From Pollutimonas harenae (GTDB lineage Bacteria; Pseudomonadota; Gammaproteobacteria; Burkholderiales; Burkholderiaceae_B), in contig NZ_SDQD01000001.1 in NCBI RefSeq assembly GCF_004153685.1, positions 124,001-188,000 of the forward strand: 64,000 nt of DNA, written 5' to 3'. Position numbers and translations under genes: made by a program. Below the pieces are notes generated by a model that made no database searches, was not told where the DNA came from, and worked only from the letters and a program-made list of their open reading frames with translations. Shown here piece after piece: positions 52,654 through 63,747 of this stretch. Numbering within the stretch: the stretch's first letter is position 1; every line of letters begins with the position of its first letter.

Positions 52654-52988
52654 GATGTAACGCCTTTTTCATCTAAAGGAGTGAAACTTCAAGCTGCATC
52701 GAACGACAGTCCAATACTGAATTTCCACGCTTGAACGAATACTAGAGAAAAAAACGTTAATAAACTGTTGAACCAAAATCCTTTTATTTTGTGTGCACTT
52801 ACTCTCAATTAACGATTTTTAAACGTTCAAGGGTTTCCCCTAGATAGGGTTTACTCTTTCGTAAATTAATGTTTTCATTCAAAAGATTTAGCAAATAAAT
52901 GCAGTAATAATCATTGCTTTCGCTCGCAAGAGTCCATGCTTGAAAAAGGGTCTGGTGCCCCACCCCATGCAGGCCTCTCAGGAACTTC
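52654..52988. promoter_or_regulatory. Divergent T6SS control region
   Basis: 335 AT-rich bases without a plausible gene separate tssA from the large regulator, so both promoters must lie here. Two inverted-repeat pairs are roughly concentric: CTTGAACG (52730-52737) with CGTTCAAG (52824-52831), and CGTTAAT (52755-52761) with ATTAACG (52808-52814). A direct repeat GGGTTT stands at 52831-52836 and 52847-52852. No convincing sigma-54 site was seen. Confidence 0.45.
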
Positions 52989-55900
52989 ATGCATCCAAGT
53001 TTGACTCGGCCCATCCAGTTACGATTACTCGGGGAATTCGATGTCGCCGTGAACGACATCAGCGCTACACGCAGAATCAGCTACACCAAGCCCAGGCTCT
53101 TGCTAGCCATCCTGGCAATATCACAAGGCAAACCCATTGCTCGCAGCAATCTGGCCAATATGTTGTGGCCAGCAAGCCAGCAGGACAGCCGTGCCAACTT
53201 GCGGCATGCTTTGTTCGTGCTGCGTCGTCTGTTCGAATCGGTTCCCGACATCTGGCTACCTAGCCGTCACACACTGGCCCTCAACCCTGATGTCATCATG
53301 GTTGACGCCCTGGCCATAACAGGCGGCTATCGCGACCTGAACTACCGGGACCGCCTGGACTACGACCGCGGCAGCTTGCTCGAACACATGGAGCTTCCAG
53401 ACAGTTCGGCCTTTACGACCTGGCACAATAATTGGCAAGCACGCATCGAGCGCGACATTGCTGAGTGCCGCGAAAGACTGATTGGCCAGCTCATGGACCA
53501 GGAAGAGCACGAACAGGCCGTCAGGCATGCCAAGCGTTGGGTACAGCAACATCCGGCCGACGAAAGTACACATCGTCATTTGATCCGCTTGCTGCGTGAT
53601 ACCGGTAATGACGAAGCTGCCCTGCTGGCGCTGGAACACTGTCGACAAATGCTGCGCGAGCATCACAACCAGGAAGACCCTTCCGAACAGACACTCGCCT
53701 TGCTGCATCGAGCAACACCCACCGTCACCGCGACAGCAAGCAAGCCCGATCCTGCCTATGCGCTCGTACCGACACGCGAGTATCGCCCGCTGGCACTTCT
53801 TGGTGTCGCCATCATGCTGGACACCGTGGACGTTGAGCGCGACAACCCTCTGCAAGACCTTCAAGTAGCCACAGACCGCATACGTTCCAGGGCCGAAGCT
53901 GCCGGCGGACAGGTGCAACCTGGCCTGGACGGCAGTCTGTTGATTATTTTCGGCTTTCCCGCGTTGGCGGAGAGGCCCGCGCACTTGTGTGCCCGCCTGG
54001 CTTGCGCGCTGCGCGAATCGGTATTGCCCGATGGCATATACATGGGCATGGGCATACACGCCGATGTCGCGATGATGCATTCATCCGATCTTGCAAAGAT
54101 AGTCCGGCCACTCAGCCAGCATGCCATGAAGCTTGCTTATCTGGCTGAGCCTCATGAAATCTTGCTTACTGCAAGTACGCGCGATCGCATTGTCGGCCAG
54201 TTTGCCGTGCACTACGAAACACGTTATGACCATGAGCTATACGTATTGGACGCCCAACGGGATGTGCGCCCTGTAGAACGTATGTTCGGACGGATGCGCG
54301 AATTCGATACGCTGGTACGATTTTGGGCAAGATTACCCAAGGCACAGACACCTACCAGCATGGTTGTGCGCGGCGGCCCCGGCGTCGGCAAGTCTTTACT
54401 CGTCAATGTAATGGCAGAATATGTTCGACGTACCGGCGGCGATATACGCAAGTTGTACAGCGAAGAAGGCTATGAGGCTAAGCCATTCCATCCCGTGCGC
54501 AGCCATTTTGCCGCAGAACCGTCATCCGCTGTCAGCATCGAGGCCCACCAGAATACGCGCGCCGGCATGATGGAGACTTTGATCTCCGCCTTGCTGCAAC
54601 GATCCCGCCCAGATACAAGCTTGCTGATTATCTGGGAAGACCTGCATTGGGCCGACCCATCAAGCATCGCGCTGATCACTGCTTTGCTGCAGCGTACACA
54701 GGCTGCGCCCACTCTTGTCCTGATGTCGACGCGCAATGAGTTCGAAATTCCTGATAGCTGGAATGAGCTCCAACTAATGCCTTTGGATCGCCGGGCAATG
54801 GCCGAGCTGGTCGTACACCGGTCCCGTAGCCATCACCTTACCGCGCCACAGCGCGACCAGATCGTAGAGCAGGCTGACGGCATACCCTTGTTTGCTGAAG
54901 AAATTGTGCGCCAGGTTGCACTGGGCGCCGAAATCGGCACGACCCCAGTCATTCTTGATTTAATCGCCGCACGTATTTCAGCACTAAGCCCCGCGGCAAG
55001 ACAACTCGCACAGTTTGCGGCAGTGGCGGGCAACATAGACGACAGTTTGCTGACCCATGCCTCCCAGAAGCTGGACGTCAACCCAAGACAAGTGCACACT
55101 CTTATGACGCAATTGCGTCAGCATGGTCTGGTCGAAGACGGCATGCCGACTCGTTTCTGCCATGATTTGACACGGGTTGCGGTCTACCAGACCATGGATC
55201 CGGTGCAGCGTAAGCAACAGCATGCAAATGTGGCTCAGTTTCTGATTCACCGTGATGCTCAGCAAGCCCAGGCCCAGGCGGTATGCATTGCCCAGCACCT
55301 GGATGCCTCCAGACATCCGGACGCTTGCCACTGGTGGTGCGTTGCGGGGCGTGACGCCTTGGCGCAAGCGGCCACCAGCGAAGCCCAAACAATGGCCGAC
55401 CGGGCACTGGACGCACTGGAACGGATTCCCGATGAACGCAGGCGTCGAAAAGCGGAGTTTGAATGCCAGTTGCTACGCGGTTCCATATTGACTCTGCTCA
55501 AAGGCGGCGGTGCGTCCGAAACATCACAAGCATACGAGCGCGTGGTCGAACTGCATCGGAAAGATGATGACCCCGACATGCAGTTCCAAATGCAATGGGG
55601 TGAATGGGTTGTTGCGTTCAACACTCAGGCCCATGCCATTGCCCTCGGACTGGCCGAGAACCTGATGCAGCATGCGGAGCAGCGCAACTCGGATATTGTG
55701 CTGGGCTCTGCGCAATACGCAGTAGGCCAGACACGCTTGTTTATGGGCGATGCAGCGCGCGCCGAACGCTGGCTACGTACTGCTTTGCACACGTTGGGCA
55801 GACGTGCAGTGGCCGGCCACCACATGACAGCCTGGGGTACGGAAACCGCACATTCGGCACGCGGCATGCTGGCGTGGGTACTGGCACTGCAAGGGCGCGA

Positions 55901-56489
55901 CGACGAGGGCATACGAATTGCTCAAGAAGGCTTGGCCGGACGTGATGAGTCCGTCCAAATGCCCAGCCGCATCTTATGCCAGGCCGTCTTGTGCGAACTC
56001 TACCGCCTGCAGGGCGACGTCGACAGCACACAAGCCGCCGCCCGGACACTCAAATCCACCACCCAGGACACCAGCCTGGTTTTCTGGCGAGCACTGGCCG
56101 ATGGCATGATGGGGTGGACAGCAGCGCATCGCGGCGATCAGCGCGGCCTGCACGCCATAGAACACGCAGTACAAGTTGCCAGCCGGGCCATGCCGGTATG
56201 GCAATCTCCACTAGAGCTGTTGTTGGCCGATAGCCGAAGCTCTCTGGGTCAAACAGAGCTGGCGCTCGAAAGCATTGAGCGTGCCGGCTCTCTGATTGAA
56301 CACTACGGCACTCATCTGATACGAGGCGCCTATCTGTGCCAACGCGGCACGGCGCTGGCTGCGACAGGCCAATCGAATGGCGCCATTTCATGCTGGCAGC
56401 AAGGTATTGTCGAAAGCCGACGACTAGGCTTGTCGGTGTATGCGCGACGTGCTGAAATACAGCTCAATGCGCATCTGCATGCTGCCTGA
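52989..56489 (+). CDS. SARP/BTAD-cyclase-like-AAA-TPR regulator, probable T6SS activator
   Basis: 1166 residues. Residues about 5-100 are a winged-helix SARP-type DNA-binding domain (QLRLLGEFDVAVN, NLANMLWPASQQDSRANLRHALFVLR), then BTAD tetratricopeptide helices to ~245. About 260-420 resembles a class III nucleotide cyclase fold (LLGVAIMLDTVDVERD, GLDGSLLIIFGFP) but the catalytic residues look degenerate. An AAA/STAND ATPase has Walker A GGPGVGKS near 462 and Walker B LLIIWEDLHWAD near 545. The rest (about 780-1166) looks like TPR repeats. Divergent from tssA, it most likely controls the T6SS. AGGAA precedes the ATG. Confidence 0.85.
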   Translation: MHPSLTRPIQLRLLGEFDVAVNDISATRRISYTKPRLLLAILAISQGKPIARSNLANMLWPASQQDSRANLRHALFVLRRLFESVPDIWLPSRHTLALNPDVIMVDALAITGGYRDLNYRDRLDYDRGSLLEHMELPDSSAFTTWHNNWQARIERDIAECRERLIGQLMDQEEHEQAVRHAKRWVQQHPADESTHRHLIRLLRDTGNDEAALLALEHCRQMLREHHNQEDPSEQTLALLHRATPTVTATASKPDPAYALVPTREYRPLALLGVAIMLDTVDVERDNPLQDLQVATDRIRSRAEAAGGQVQPGLDGSLLIIFGFPALAERPAHLCARLACALRESVLPDGIYMGMGIHADVAMMHSSDLAKIVRPLSQHAMKLAYLAEPHEILLTASTRDRIVGQFAVHYETRYDHELYVLDAQRDVRPVERMFGRMREFDTLVRFWARLPKAQTPTSMVVRGGPGVGKSLLVNVMAEYVRRTGGDIRKLYSEEGYEAKPFHPVRSHFAAEPSSAVSIEAHQNTRAGMMETLISALLQRSRPDTSLLIIWEDLHWADPSSIALITALLQRTQAAPTLVLMSTRNEFEIPDSWNELQLMPLDRRAMAELVVHRSRSHHLTAPQRDQIVEQADGIPLFAEEIVRQVALGAEIGTTPVILDLIAARISALSPAARQLAQFAAVAGNIDDSLLTHASQKLDVNPRQVHTLMTQLRQHGLVEDGMPTRFCHDLTRVAVYQTMDPVQRKQQHANVAQFLIHRDAQQAQAQAVCIAQHLDASRHPDACHWWCVAGRDALAQAATSEAQTMADRALDALERIPDERRRRKAEFECQLLRGSILTLLKGGGASETSQAYERVVELHRKDDDPDMQFQMQWGEWVVAFNTQAHAIALGLAENLMQHAEQRNSDIVLGSAQYAVGQTRLFMGDAARAERWLRTALHTLGRRAVAGHHMTAWGTETAHSARGMLAWVLALQGRDDEGIRIAQEGLAGRDESVQMPSRILCQAVLCELYRLQGDVDSTQAAARTLKSTTQDTSLVFWRALADGMMGWTAAHRGDQRGLHAIEHAVQVASRAMPVWQSPLELLLADSRSSLGQTELALESIERAGSLIEHYGTHLIRGAYLCQRGTALAATGQSNGAISCWQQGIVESRRLGLSVYARRAEIQLNAHLHAA

Positions 56490-56688
56490 CCGGGCTTGGC
56501 GGGTTAGTGAAATACCTGCTCGTACCAAGCCAGCTCCGCAAATTGTGACTATAAATTACAAGAAAGAAACTACCGGTGCGTGCGCGAAGCGAATGTTGTA
56601 CCGTTTACTTACACTCAAGCAAGCTGAGGCCACATGTCCAATGCTATGATTATTAAAGAAAAACAGCACAAAAGCACAAGCCATTTCA

Positions 56689-57432
56689 ATGATTCCACCA
56701 AGTTACCAGACCACCGCCAGCAAAATACCCCTTGAATTTTTATCACAATGCAGCATATACTGGCCCGCTATTCGGTTGCTGTTTATGTGTTGCATGCTGG
56801 CTCCTGCCAGCCTGCTTGCCAATAGCTTGAGCAACTACCAAGATGGCACATTCTCGGCTCAAGTCACATTGCAAGCATGGCCCGAACACCAGGCAGCACT
56901 CATTCCCGAACTGGAACAGCTCGGCGACCAAAAGATACAGTCTCTGCTGGAAGATGCCGCCAAACAGGCGCAGGCCAACTACCTTGCACAAAAGTATCGG
57001 AAAAAAACCAAGGACGTCCGCAAGTTCGTAGACCTTGCATGGTCTGAGGCCGACAGGCGCAATGGCGATATCAAGCCCGAGCTGCTTATCGCCATTATGC
57101 AAAAAGAAAGCTCTTTACGCCCAAAAGTACAGAGCCGCTATGGTGCTCAGGGTTTGATGCAAGTAGTTCGTCGCTGGCATCGTGAAAAGCTGCACCCCTC
57201 TGAATCACTTTTCGATCCGGCTGTCAATATTCGCGTGGGCACCGACATTCTGGAAGAGTACCTGGCGTCAGCCGGAGGCAGCCTGGCCAAGGCCTTGATC
57301 AAGTATTCAGGCAACGCTCGCGGCTACAGTAAGAAAATTCTCAAAGAATCCCATAAGCTTGCCCGGCTGGCTGATCAAGCCACGATCAACTCAAACACTG
57401 CACAAGCGCAGACGGAGTCAGATGCCGGGTGA
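56689..57432 (+). CDS. Lytic transglycosylase (SLT family)
   Basis: 247 residues. A hydrophobic segment (about 25-45, IRLLFMCCMLAPASLLA) may be a signal peptide, with an internal Met at 33 as an alternative start. The SLT catalytic core is clear: AIMQKESSLRPKVQSRYGAQG with Glu140 as the general acid, then GLMQVV, and NIRVGTDILEEYL. It cleaves peptidoglycan. Its position 200 bases after the T6SS regulator suggests it opens the wall for the apparatus, though this is not proven. Confidence 0.85.
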   Translation: MIPPSYQTTASKIPLEFLSQCSIYWPAIRLLFMCCMLAPASLLANSLSNYQDGTFSAQVTLQAWPEHQAALIPELEQLGDQKIQSLLEDAAKQAQANYLAQKYRKKTKDVRKFVDLAWSEADRRNGDIKPELLIAIMQKESSLRPKVQSRYGAQGLMQVVRRWHREKLHPSESLFDPAVNIRVGTDILEEYLASAGGSLAKALIKYSGNARGYSKKILKESHKLARLADQATINSNTAQAQTESDAG

Positions 57433-57500
57433 TTGATACCCGGCATCGCCAACAGCAATGGCTACGCTATACCGCCTGAAGCGTTTGCTTCAGGGCGGGA
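57421..57500. terminator. Paired stem-loops between convergent genes
   Basis: Two hairpins fill the 68-base gap. GATGCCGGGT at 57421-57430 pairs with ACCCGGCATC at 57438-57447 and overlaps the transglycosylase stop. CCGCCTGAAGC at 57472-57482 pairs with GCTTCAGG-GCGG (one bulged G) at 57487-57498, just past the ribonucleotide reductase stop. U-tracts are short, so strength is uncertain. Confidence 0.6.
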
Positions 57501-60350
57501 TCAGCCGCAAGCACCTATGGCACCGCATACGGTGCAAAACTCGCAGCCGTCCTTCTTGATGACGGCATGATTGCCGCATTCGCCGCAGCGCTTGCCCACC
57601 ATGGGTTCAACCGCCACGGCCTGGCTGGCGGGTTCCGCAGCCACGACTCCCATGGCCTTGATGGGCATGCCTTCCTCGGTCAGGATGCCCAGCATTGCAT
57701 AGCGATGTATGACCAACTGCGCCACATACGCCACAGTAGACGGATAATTGGCCTGTCGCTCGGTGCCTGGCACACGCGCCAGGAAATCCCCGCGCGGTTC
57801 GGCGTAGTTCAGCAGCTTGCGCAGCTTCATGCCTATCCATGCCGGGTCTATTACCCGCATATCCAGACTCAGCAACTTGCACAGCCCATCGAGCGCACGT
57901 GGGTGCGCACCCGTCAACCACATGCTGTAGGGCCGACGGCTGCCATCGGGCATTTGCAGCTCTTTCAGCATCAGCACGAAGTCGTCATCAGTGGACGGAT
58001 TGCGGACATCGGCCACCCAGGCCAGCGTGCCGTCAGCACCGGTTTTGGGCTCGTGTGGCGCAAACAAGGCATTGAGCACCGGAGAAGGATCGTTGCCGGT
58101 GGAGTCCAGCGCACCGAGGTCGTTGTAGCGCCAGTCGACCAGGCGAGCTAGGGCTGCCGTTGCGCTGGGCACCTGCACACGCTCGCCATTGGGTGGCATG
58201 GGCATCTGGAAACCATCGCCATAGGCATGCGCCAGTACAGAAAGCTTTTTGCGCAGCCAGCCGCGGTCGTTGGCACGCATGTCGGTGGACAGCGTCTTGG
58301 CAATGGCATCCAGTCCACGAGGCGGCTGTCCGCCCAACACCCATACCTCGAAAGGTACGCGATCTTTATCGGCCACCACCACCGCGAACTCACCCTGGGG
58401 AGTCTGTATGGTCTCGCTGACCCACCCCGATGCACCGGCTGGAAGGCCCGGGCGCGATGGCCAGCGCAGCGATGCCAGCGGCGGCGATTTGGCAACTTCA
58501 GTCAGTACCAGACGCTTATCTTGCTCGGACAAGGTAATGGGCTGTGGCGCGCCGTCCTGGCTTTCGCCTGGCACCGATAGCACGGCACCCAGAATATTGT
58601 TGGGGCGATAGGTGGTAATACCCTTCAGGCCTTTATGCCAGGCCTGCATATACAGATCTTTGAAGTCGTCGTAAGGGTAGTCTGCTGGCACATTCACGGT
58701 TTTGGAAATGGCTGCATCTACATAAGGCGCCACGGCGGCAACCATCAGCATGTGATCAATGGCGGAAATTTCAAGGGCCGAGACGAAGAAATCCGGCAAG
58801 GCATTGACATCGCCGCCCATGGCCCGGTAGACGCGATACGCGTGATCTTCGACCGTGTAGTCTTTCTTGCTGCCGTCCGGCATGCGCTTGCTGCGCTTGT
58901 AAAACCAGGAAAATGCAGGCTCGATGCCATTGGAGGCGTTATCGGCAAAGGCCAGCGATATGGTTCCGGTAGGAGCGATGGAAGTCAGGTGGGAATTGCG
59001 TATGCCATGCTGGCGGATGGCTTGCTTCAGCTCATCGGGCAGGCGCTGGGCAAAGTCACTATGCAGATATTCGTCTGCCTGCAGCAACGGGAAGGCGCCA
59101 CGCTCTTGCGCGAGCTCTACCGAGGCCTCGTAAGCAGCGTCACGCATCTGGCGAGCGAGCTCCGCAGCCAATTGACGGCCTTGCTCGGAGTCGTAACGCA
59201 GCCCCAGCATGATCAAGGTATCACCCAGGCCTGTAAAGCCCAGACCCAGGCGTCGTTTGTCGTCCGCTTCGCAACGCTGTTCTTCGAGTGGCCATTTGGT
59301 GGCGATCAGAACATTATCGAGCATGCGCACAGCCAGTTTTGTCGCCTTCCTCATTTTTTCGAAATCGAAAGCTGCGGCGGTGTTGAAAGGCGACACAACG
59401 TAGGAGGTCAGGTTCAGGCTACCCAGACAGCAGCAACCATAGTCAGGCAGCGGCTGTTCGCCGCAAGGGTTGGTGGATTCGATTTTTTCGCAATACGCAA
59501 GATTGTTTTCTTGGTTGATGCGATCCATATAGAGCACGCCTGGTTCCGCTGCAGCATAAGTGCTTTGCATGATCAGATCCCAGACCTCTTGCGCCCGCAC
59601 GGCCTTATAGACCCACAAGCCATCATCACGCAAATAGGCGCCACCTTCCTTCAATTCCTGGGTAGGTTCTGCCACATGAGCCAGCTCGAACATGCCGTCA
59701 GTTTCAACAGCCTTCATGAACGCGTCGGTGACTCCGACCGATACGTTGAAGTTGTTCAACTGGCCGCGCTCTTGCTTGGCCGTAATGAACTCCATGATGT
59801 CAGGATGGGTGACATTGAGCACTGCCATCTGTGCGCCACGGCGCGACCCGGCAGACTCGACCGTTTCGCAGGAGCGATCGAAGACGCGCATATAGGAAAT
59901 TGGCCCCGAAGCGCTGCTGCCCGTACCTTTTACTCGGGCGCCGCGCGGCCGGATGTCGGAAAAGTTATAACCCACACCACCACCACGGCGCATGGTTTCG
60001 GCGGCCTGTGCAAGTGCTGTGTAAATACCGGGCTTGCCGTCGACCTCTTCGGTGATTGAGTCGCCCACAGGCTGTACAAAGCAGTTGATGAGAGTGCTTT
60101 GCAAATCGGTGCCCGCAGCGCTATTGACGCGGCCTGCGGGAATAAAGCCATTTTCCATGGCCCACAGGAATTCCTGGGTGTATTGTTTGCGCAACTTTGC
60201 AGGTTCGACGCGAGCCAATGCTTCTGCCACGCGGGCCCGCACTTGTCCGATATCGGACTCGTCCCCTTTTGCGTATTTTTCTATGAGGACTTCAGTGGAA
60301 ATAAGTTGGGGTTCTGCCAGCGCAATGGCGGCGCTTTCCAAGTGTTGCAT
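57501..60350 (-). CDS. nrdJ: Adenosylcobalamin-dependent ribonucleotide reductase (class II)
   Basis: 949 residues. It shows the class II active-site stretch [21 protein letters not shown] near residue 293, [15 protein letters not shown] and [17 protein letters not shown], all typical of NrdJ. After residue ~640 come two TSCPD-type segments ([16 protein letters not shown]-like and [11 protein letters not shown]), and the C-terminus is a zinc ribbon CGECG-x10-CEFCTVCG. It makes dNDPs using vitamin B12, needing no oxygen. No partner gene is required. The spacer to fdnG has a direct repeat. Confidence 0.95.
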   Translation of the reverse strand: MQHLESAAIALAEPQLISTEVLIEKYAKGDESDIGQVRARVAEALARVEPAKLRKQYTQEFLWAMENGFIPAGRVNSAAGTDLQSTLINCFVQPVGDSITEEVDGKPGIYTALAQAAETMRRGGGVGYNFSDIRPRGARVKGTGSSASGPISYMRVFDRSCETVESAGSRRGAQMAVLNVTHPDIMEFITAKQERGQLNNFNVSVGVTDAFMKAVETDGMFELAHVAEPTQELKEGGAYLRDDGLWVYKAVRAQEVWDLIMQSTYAAAEPGVLYMDRINQENNLAYCEKIESTNPCGEQPLPDYGCCCLGSLNLTSYVVSPFNTAAAFDFEKMRKATKLAVRMLDNVLIATKWPLEEQRCEADDKRRLGLGFTGLGDTLIMLGLRYDSEQGRQLAAELARQMRDAAYEASVELAQERGAFPLLQADEYLHSDFAQRLPDELKQAIRQHGIRNSHLTSIAPTGTISLAFADNASNGIEPAFSWFYKRSKRMPDGSKKDYTVEDHAYRVYRAMGGDVNALPDFFVSALEISAIDHMLMVAAVAPYVDAAISKTVNVPADYPYDDFKDLYMQAWHKGLKGITTYRPNNILGAVLSVPGESQDGAPQPITLSEQDKRLVLTEVAKSPPLASLRWPSRPGLPAGASGWVSETIQTPQGEFAVVVADKDRVPFEVWVLGGQPPRGLDAIAKTLSTDMRANDRGWLRKKLSVLAHAYGDGFQMPMPPNGERVQVPSATAALARLVDWRYNDLGALDSTGNDPSPVLNALFAPHEPKTGADGTLAWVADVRNPSTDDDFVLMLKELQMPDGSRRPYSMWLTGAHPRALDGLCKLLSLDMRVIDPAWIGMKLRKLLNYAEPRGDFLARVPGTERQANYPSTVAYVAQLVIHRYAMLGILTEEGMPIKAMGVVAAEPASQAVAVEPMVGKRCGECGNHAVIKKDGCEFCTVCGAIGACG

Positions 60351-60661
60351 GATATTTCCTAGGTACTTTGGGTGTCAGTCTAACAAGATATCATACTGAA
60401 TTTGCAACGCCTTTGATTTGCATTAAGGGTCGCCGTGAAGGCCCCGGACAATCTGCCAGCAAGCCATATATCCCCGGACAAATACGGCCGTCCCGCGATG
60501 GCCCATACATAAAGAACCGCTTTCGCGCACATCTGGGTATAAAGCCATTTTAAAGACATGGCTTTTTAAACTTTACCGTCCTATACTCCCCAAATAATGG
60601 GGTCGCTGTTAATCGCCCCAACGCTTCTTGTAAATTTATTTCAACTACTTGGGGGGGCGCC
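60351..60661. promoter_or_regulatory. Divergent spacer between nrdJ and fdnG
   Basis: 311 bases with no gene. It must hold both promoters. CCCCGGACAA occurs twice, at 60442-60451 and 60472-60481 (30 bases start to start). An 8-bp inverted repeat AAAGCCAT/ATGGCTTT lies at 60541-60548 and 60558-60565. A -10-like TATACT is at 60582-60587 without a good -35. No NrdR box was recognised. The fdnG ribosome site is a run of G just ahead of 60662. Confidence 0.4.
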
Positions 60662-63600
60662 ATGGTCAACATGAGCCGGCGGCAATTCTTCAAGGTGACA
60701 GGTACGACACTGGCCAGTTCCAGCCTTACGCTGCTGGGTGCGGCGCCCACTCCGGCAATGGCCGAAGTGCGCCAGTACAAACTGGCGCGCATGACTGAAA
60801 CGCGCAATACCTGTCCCTATTGTTCAGTAGCGTGCGGCGTACTTCTGTACGGCTTGGGCGATGGCGCCAAAAACGCCGAAGCCAACATCATGCACATCGA
60901 GGGCGATCCCGATCACCCTGTGAACCGAGGCACACTCTGTCCCAAGGGGGCGGCACTCACCGATTTCATCAACAGCCCCAACCGGCTGAAGTATCCCGAG
61001 TATCGCGCCCCCGGCTCCGACAAGTGGGAGCGCATCTCATGGGATGACGCCCTAACCCGCATCGCACGGCACCTGAAAGACGACCGCGATGCCAACTTCA
61101 TTGAACGCAACGACGAAGGCCAATTGGTCAACCGTTGGTTAACCACGGGCATGCTGGCGGCATCGGCCAGCTCCAATGAAGTTGCCTACGTTACACACAA
61201 GGTATTTCGCAGTCTCGGCGCACTAGCATTCGACAACCAAGCACGTGTCTGACATGGTCCGACGGTGGCAGGTCTTGCCCCGACGTTTGGCCGTGGAGCG
61301 ATGACGAACCATTGGGTCGACATCAAGAACGCCGATATAGTACTGATCATGGGCGGCAATGCAGCCGAGGCTCACCCTTGCGGGTTCAAATGGGTCACGG
61401 AAGCCAAGGCGCACAACAAAGCCAGGCTGATCGTTGTCGACCCGCGCTTTACGCGTTCGGCATCAGTCGCTGATTACTACGCACCTATCCGAACCGGCAC
61501 CGATATCGTCTTCCTGGGCGGCGTCATACGCTATCTGCTGGAAAACGACAAAATCCAGCACGAATACGTGCGCAACTACACCGACCTTCCCTTTATCGTT
61601 CGCGAAGACTTCAGTTTCGAAGACGGCCTGTATTCGGGCTACGATGAAGCCAGCCGCAAGTACGACCAGTCCAGCTGGGATTACGAACTAGGCGACGATG
61701 GCTATGCCAAGGTCGACCCCACCTTGCAGCACCCTCGTTCGGTCTACCAATTGCTCAAGAAGCACTACGAGCGCTATACACCCGAAATGGTGGCCAGGGT
61801 TTGCGGTACGCCTGAAGACAAGTTCCTGAAGGTCTGCGAAATGCTTGCTTCCACAGCAAGTCCAGATCGCGCCGGCACCGTGTTGTATGCATTGGGCTGG
61901 ACGCAACACTCTATTGGCTCACAGATCATCCGCACCGGGGCCATGATGCAGTTGCTGCTGGGCAATATTGGCATTCCTGGCGGAGGCATGAACGCTTTGC
62001 GCGGGCACTCCAACATCCAGGGCCTGACCGATCTGGGGCTGATGTCCAATCTGTTGCCAGGCTATCTGACCCTGCCGTCAGACGGCGAGCAGTCATACCC
62101 AGACTACATCACCCGCCGTACACAATTGCCGCTACGGCCCAATCAGCTCAGCTACTGGCGCAACTACAGCAAGTTCCACGTCAGCCTGATGAAGGCCTGG
62201 TGGGGCGATGCCGCCACGGCAGACAACAACTGGGCGTACGATTACCTGCCCAAGATGGACCGGCCCTACGACATGCTGCAGGTCTACGAGCTGATGCACC
62301 AGGGCAAAATGAATGGCTATATCTGCCAGGGCTTCAACCCGCTGGCCGCGGCGCCCTACAAGCGCAAGCTGCTCGAAGCCTTCGCCAAACTCAAGTTCAT
62401 GATCATCATGGATCCGCTGGTCACTGAAACTTCAGAGTTCTGGCGCAATGTGGGCGAGCACAACGACGTGGATTCTTCACAGATCCAGACCGAAGTATTC
62501 CGTCTGCCCACCACCTGTTTTGCCGAGGAAGAAGGCACGCTGGTCAATTCCGGGCGCTGGCTGCAATGGCACTGGAAGGCAGCCGAACCCCCTGGAGAAG
62601 GCAAGAGCGACATTGAAATCATGGCGCTGATCTACCAACGCCTGCTGGCCTTGTACAAGAAAGAAGGGGGCGCCTATCCCGACCCCATTGTGAACCTGGC
62701 TTGGCCCTACTCCACCCCCGGCAATCCCAGTGCGCACGATCTGGCCAAAGAAATCAACGGCCGGGCACTCGTCGACATTGTCGATCAAAGCAGTCCGTCC
62801 GATCCGGCCAAGGTGCTGCGCAAGGCGGGCGAGCAGTTGTCCGGCTTTGGCGAGTTGCGTGACGACGGCACTACCATCAGCGGATGCTGGCTGTACACCG
62901 GAAGCTGGACCGCAGAAGGCAACCAGATGGCCCGCCGCGACAACAGCGACCCCACCGGCATAGGCCAAACCTTGAATTGGGCCTGGGCCTGGCCAGCCAA
63001 CCGCCGCATTATGTACAACCGTGCATCGTGCGATACCGCTGGCCAACCCTTTGACCCGCGTCGTGGCCTCATCCACTGGAACGGCAAGGCCTGGGTGGGC
63101 GCCGATGTACCCGACTTCAAGCTCGATGAAGATCCCGCCGGCGGCATGGGTCCCTTCATCATGAATCCTGAAGGCGTGGCCCGCTTCTTTGCCCGTAAAG
63201 GCTTGGTCGAAGGACCTTTCCCGGTTCACTACGAGCCGTTCGAAACACCGGTCGGCTACAACCCGCTGTTCCCAGACAACAAGCTGGTCGTCAGCAACCC
63301 TGCCGCACGCATCTTCGACCAGGACCTGGCTGCGATGGGCAAGGTAGCCGATTTTCCCTATGTGGGTACCACTTACCGCTTGACCGAGCACTTCCATTAC
63401 TGGACCAAGCACGTCAAGCTCAACGCCATTATTCAGCCAGAACAATTCGTCGAGATCGGCGATACTCTGGCGGGCGAGCTGGGCATCGTGGCTGGCGATC
63501 GCGTCAGGGTCTCGTCCAACCGCGGCTACATCAAGGCCGTGGCAGTGGTCACCAAACGCATCAAGGCACTGACGGTCGAAGGCAAGACCGTTCATCAGGT

Positions 63601-63739
63601 CGGCATTCCGCTGCATTGGGGTTTTGTCGGCCTGGCCAAGCCGGGCTTCCTGGCCAATACCCTGACGCCGCCCGTGGGCGACGGCAACTCGTATACGCCC
63701 GAGTCCAAGTCATTCCTGGTCAAGGTCGAGAAGCTATAG
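60662..63739 (+). CDS. fdnG: Formate dehydrogenase alpha subunit with selenocysteine, FdnG/FdoG type
   Basis: 1025 residues when the in-frame TGA at 61250-61252 is read as selenocysteine (residue 197), close to the usual FdnG/FdoG length. A Tat signal [10 protein letters not shown] starts at residue 5, so the subunit is exported. Then a [4Fe-4S] cluster set CPYCSVACG with a fourth Cys in LCPKG, and the molybdopterin bis-MGD domains. The sequence after [24 protein letters not shown], matches the family. It oxidises formate on the periplasmic side. If TGA is taken as a stop, two false fragments (60662-61252 and from ~61265) appear. Beta subunit follows 8 bases later. Confidence 0.94.
61250..61285 (+). 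promoter_or_regulatory. SECIS element and selenocysteine codon
   Basis: Directly after TGA (61250-61252) the mRNA can form an upper stem GGCA/TGCC (61267-61270, 61276-61279) around apical loop GGTCT (61271-61275). A T at 61266 bulges between this and the lower CGG/CCG stem. Apical GGUCU plus a bulged U is the SelB-binding arrangement known from E. coli fdhF/fdnG. Confidence 0.85.
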
Positions 63740-63747
63740 GAGCGCAT

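Noticed and set aside
52805-53059. 84-codon minus-strand frame in the T6SS control region
   Set aside because: It overlaps the start of the large regulator, lacks a ribosome site and has no recognisable content.
58635-60059. 474-codon + strand frame inside nrdJ
   Set aside because: Antisense to the conserved class II reductase core; no protein-like motif.
60662-61252. Truncated 196-residue formate dehydrogenase ending at TGA
   Set aside because: The TGA is in frame with the rest of the family sequence and is followed by a SECIS-like hairpin, so it is selenocysteine rather than a nonsense mutation.
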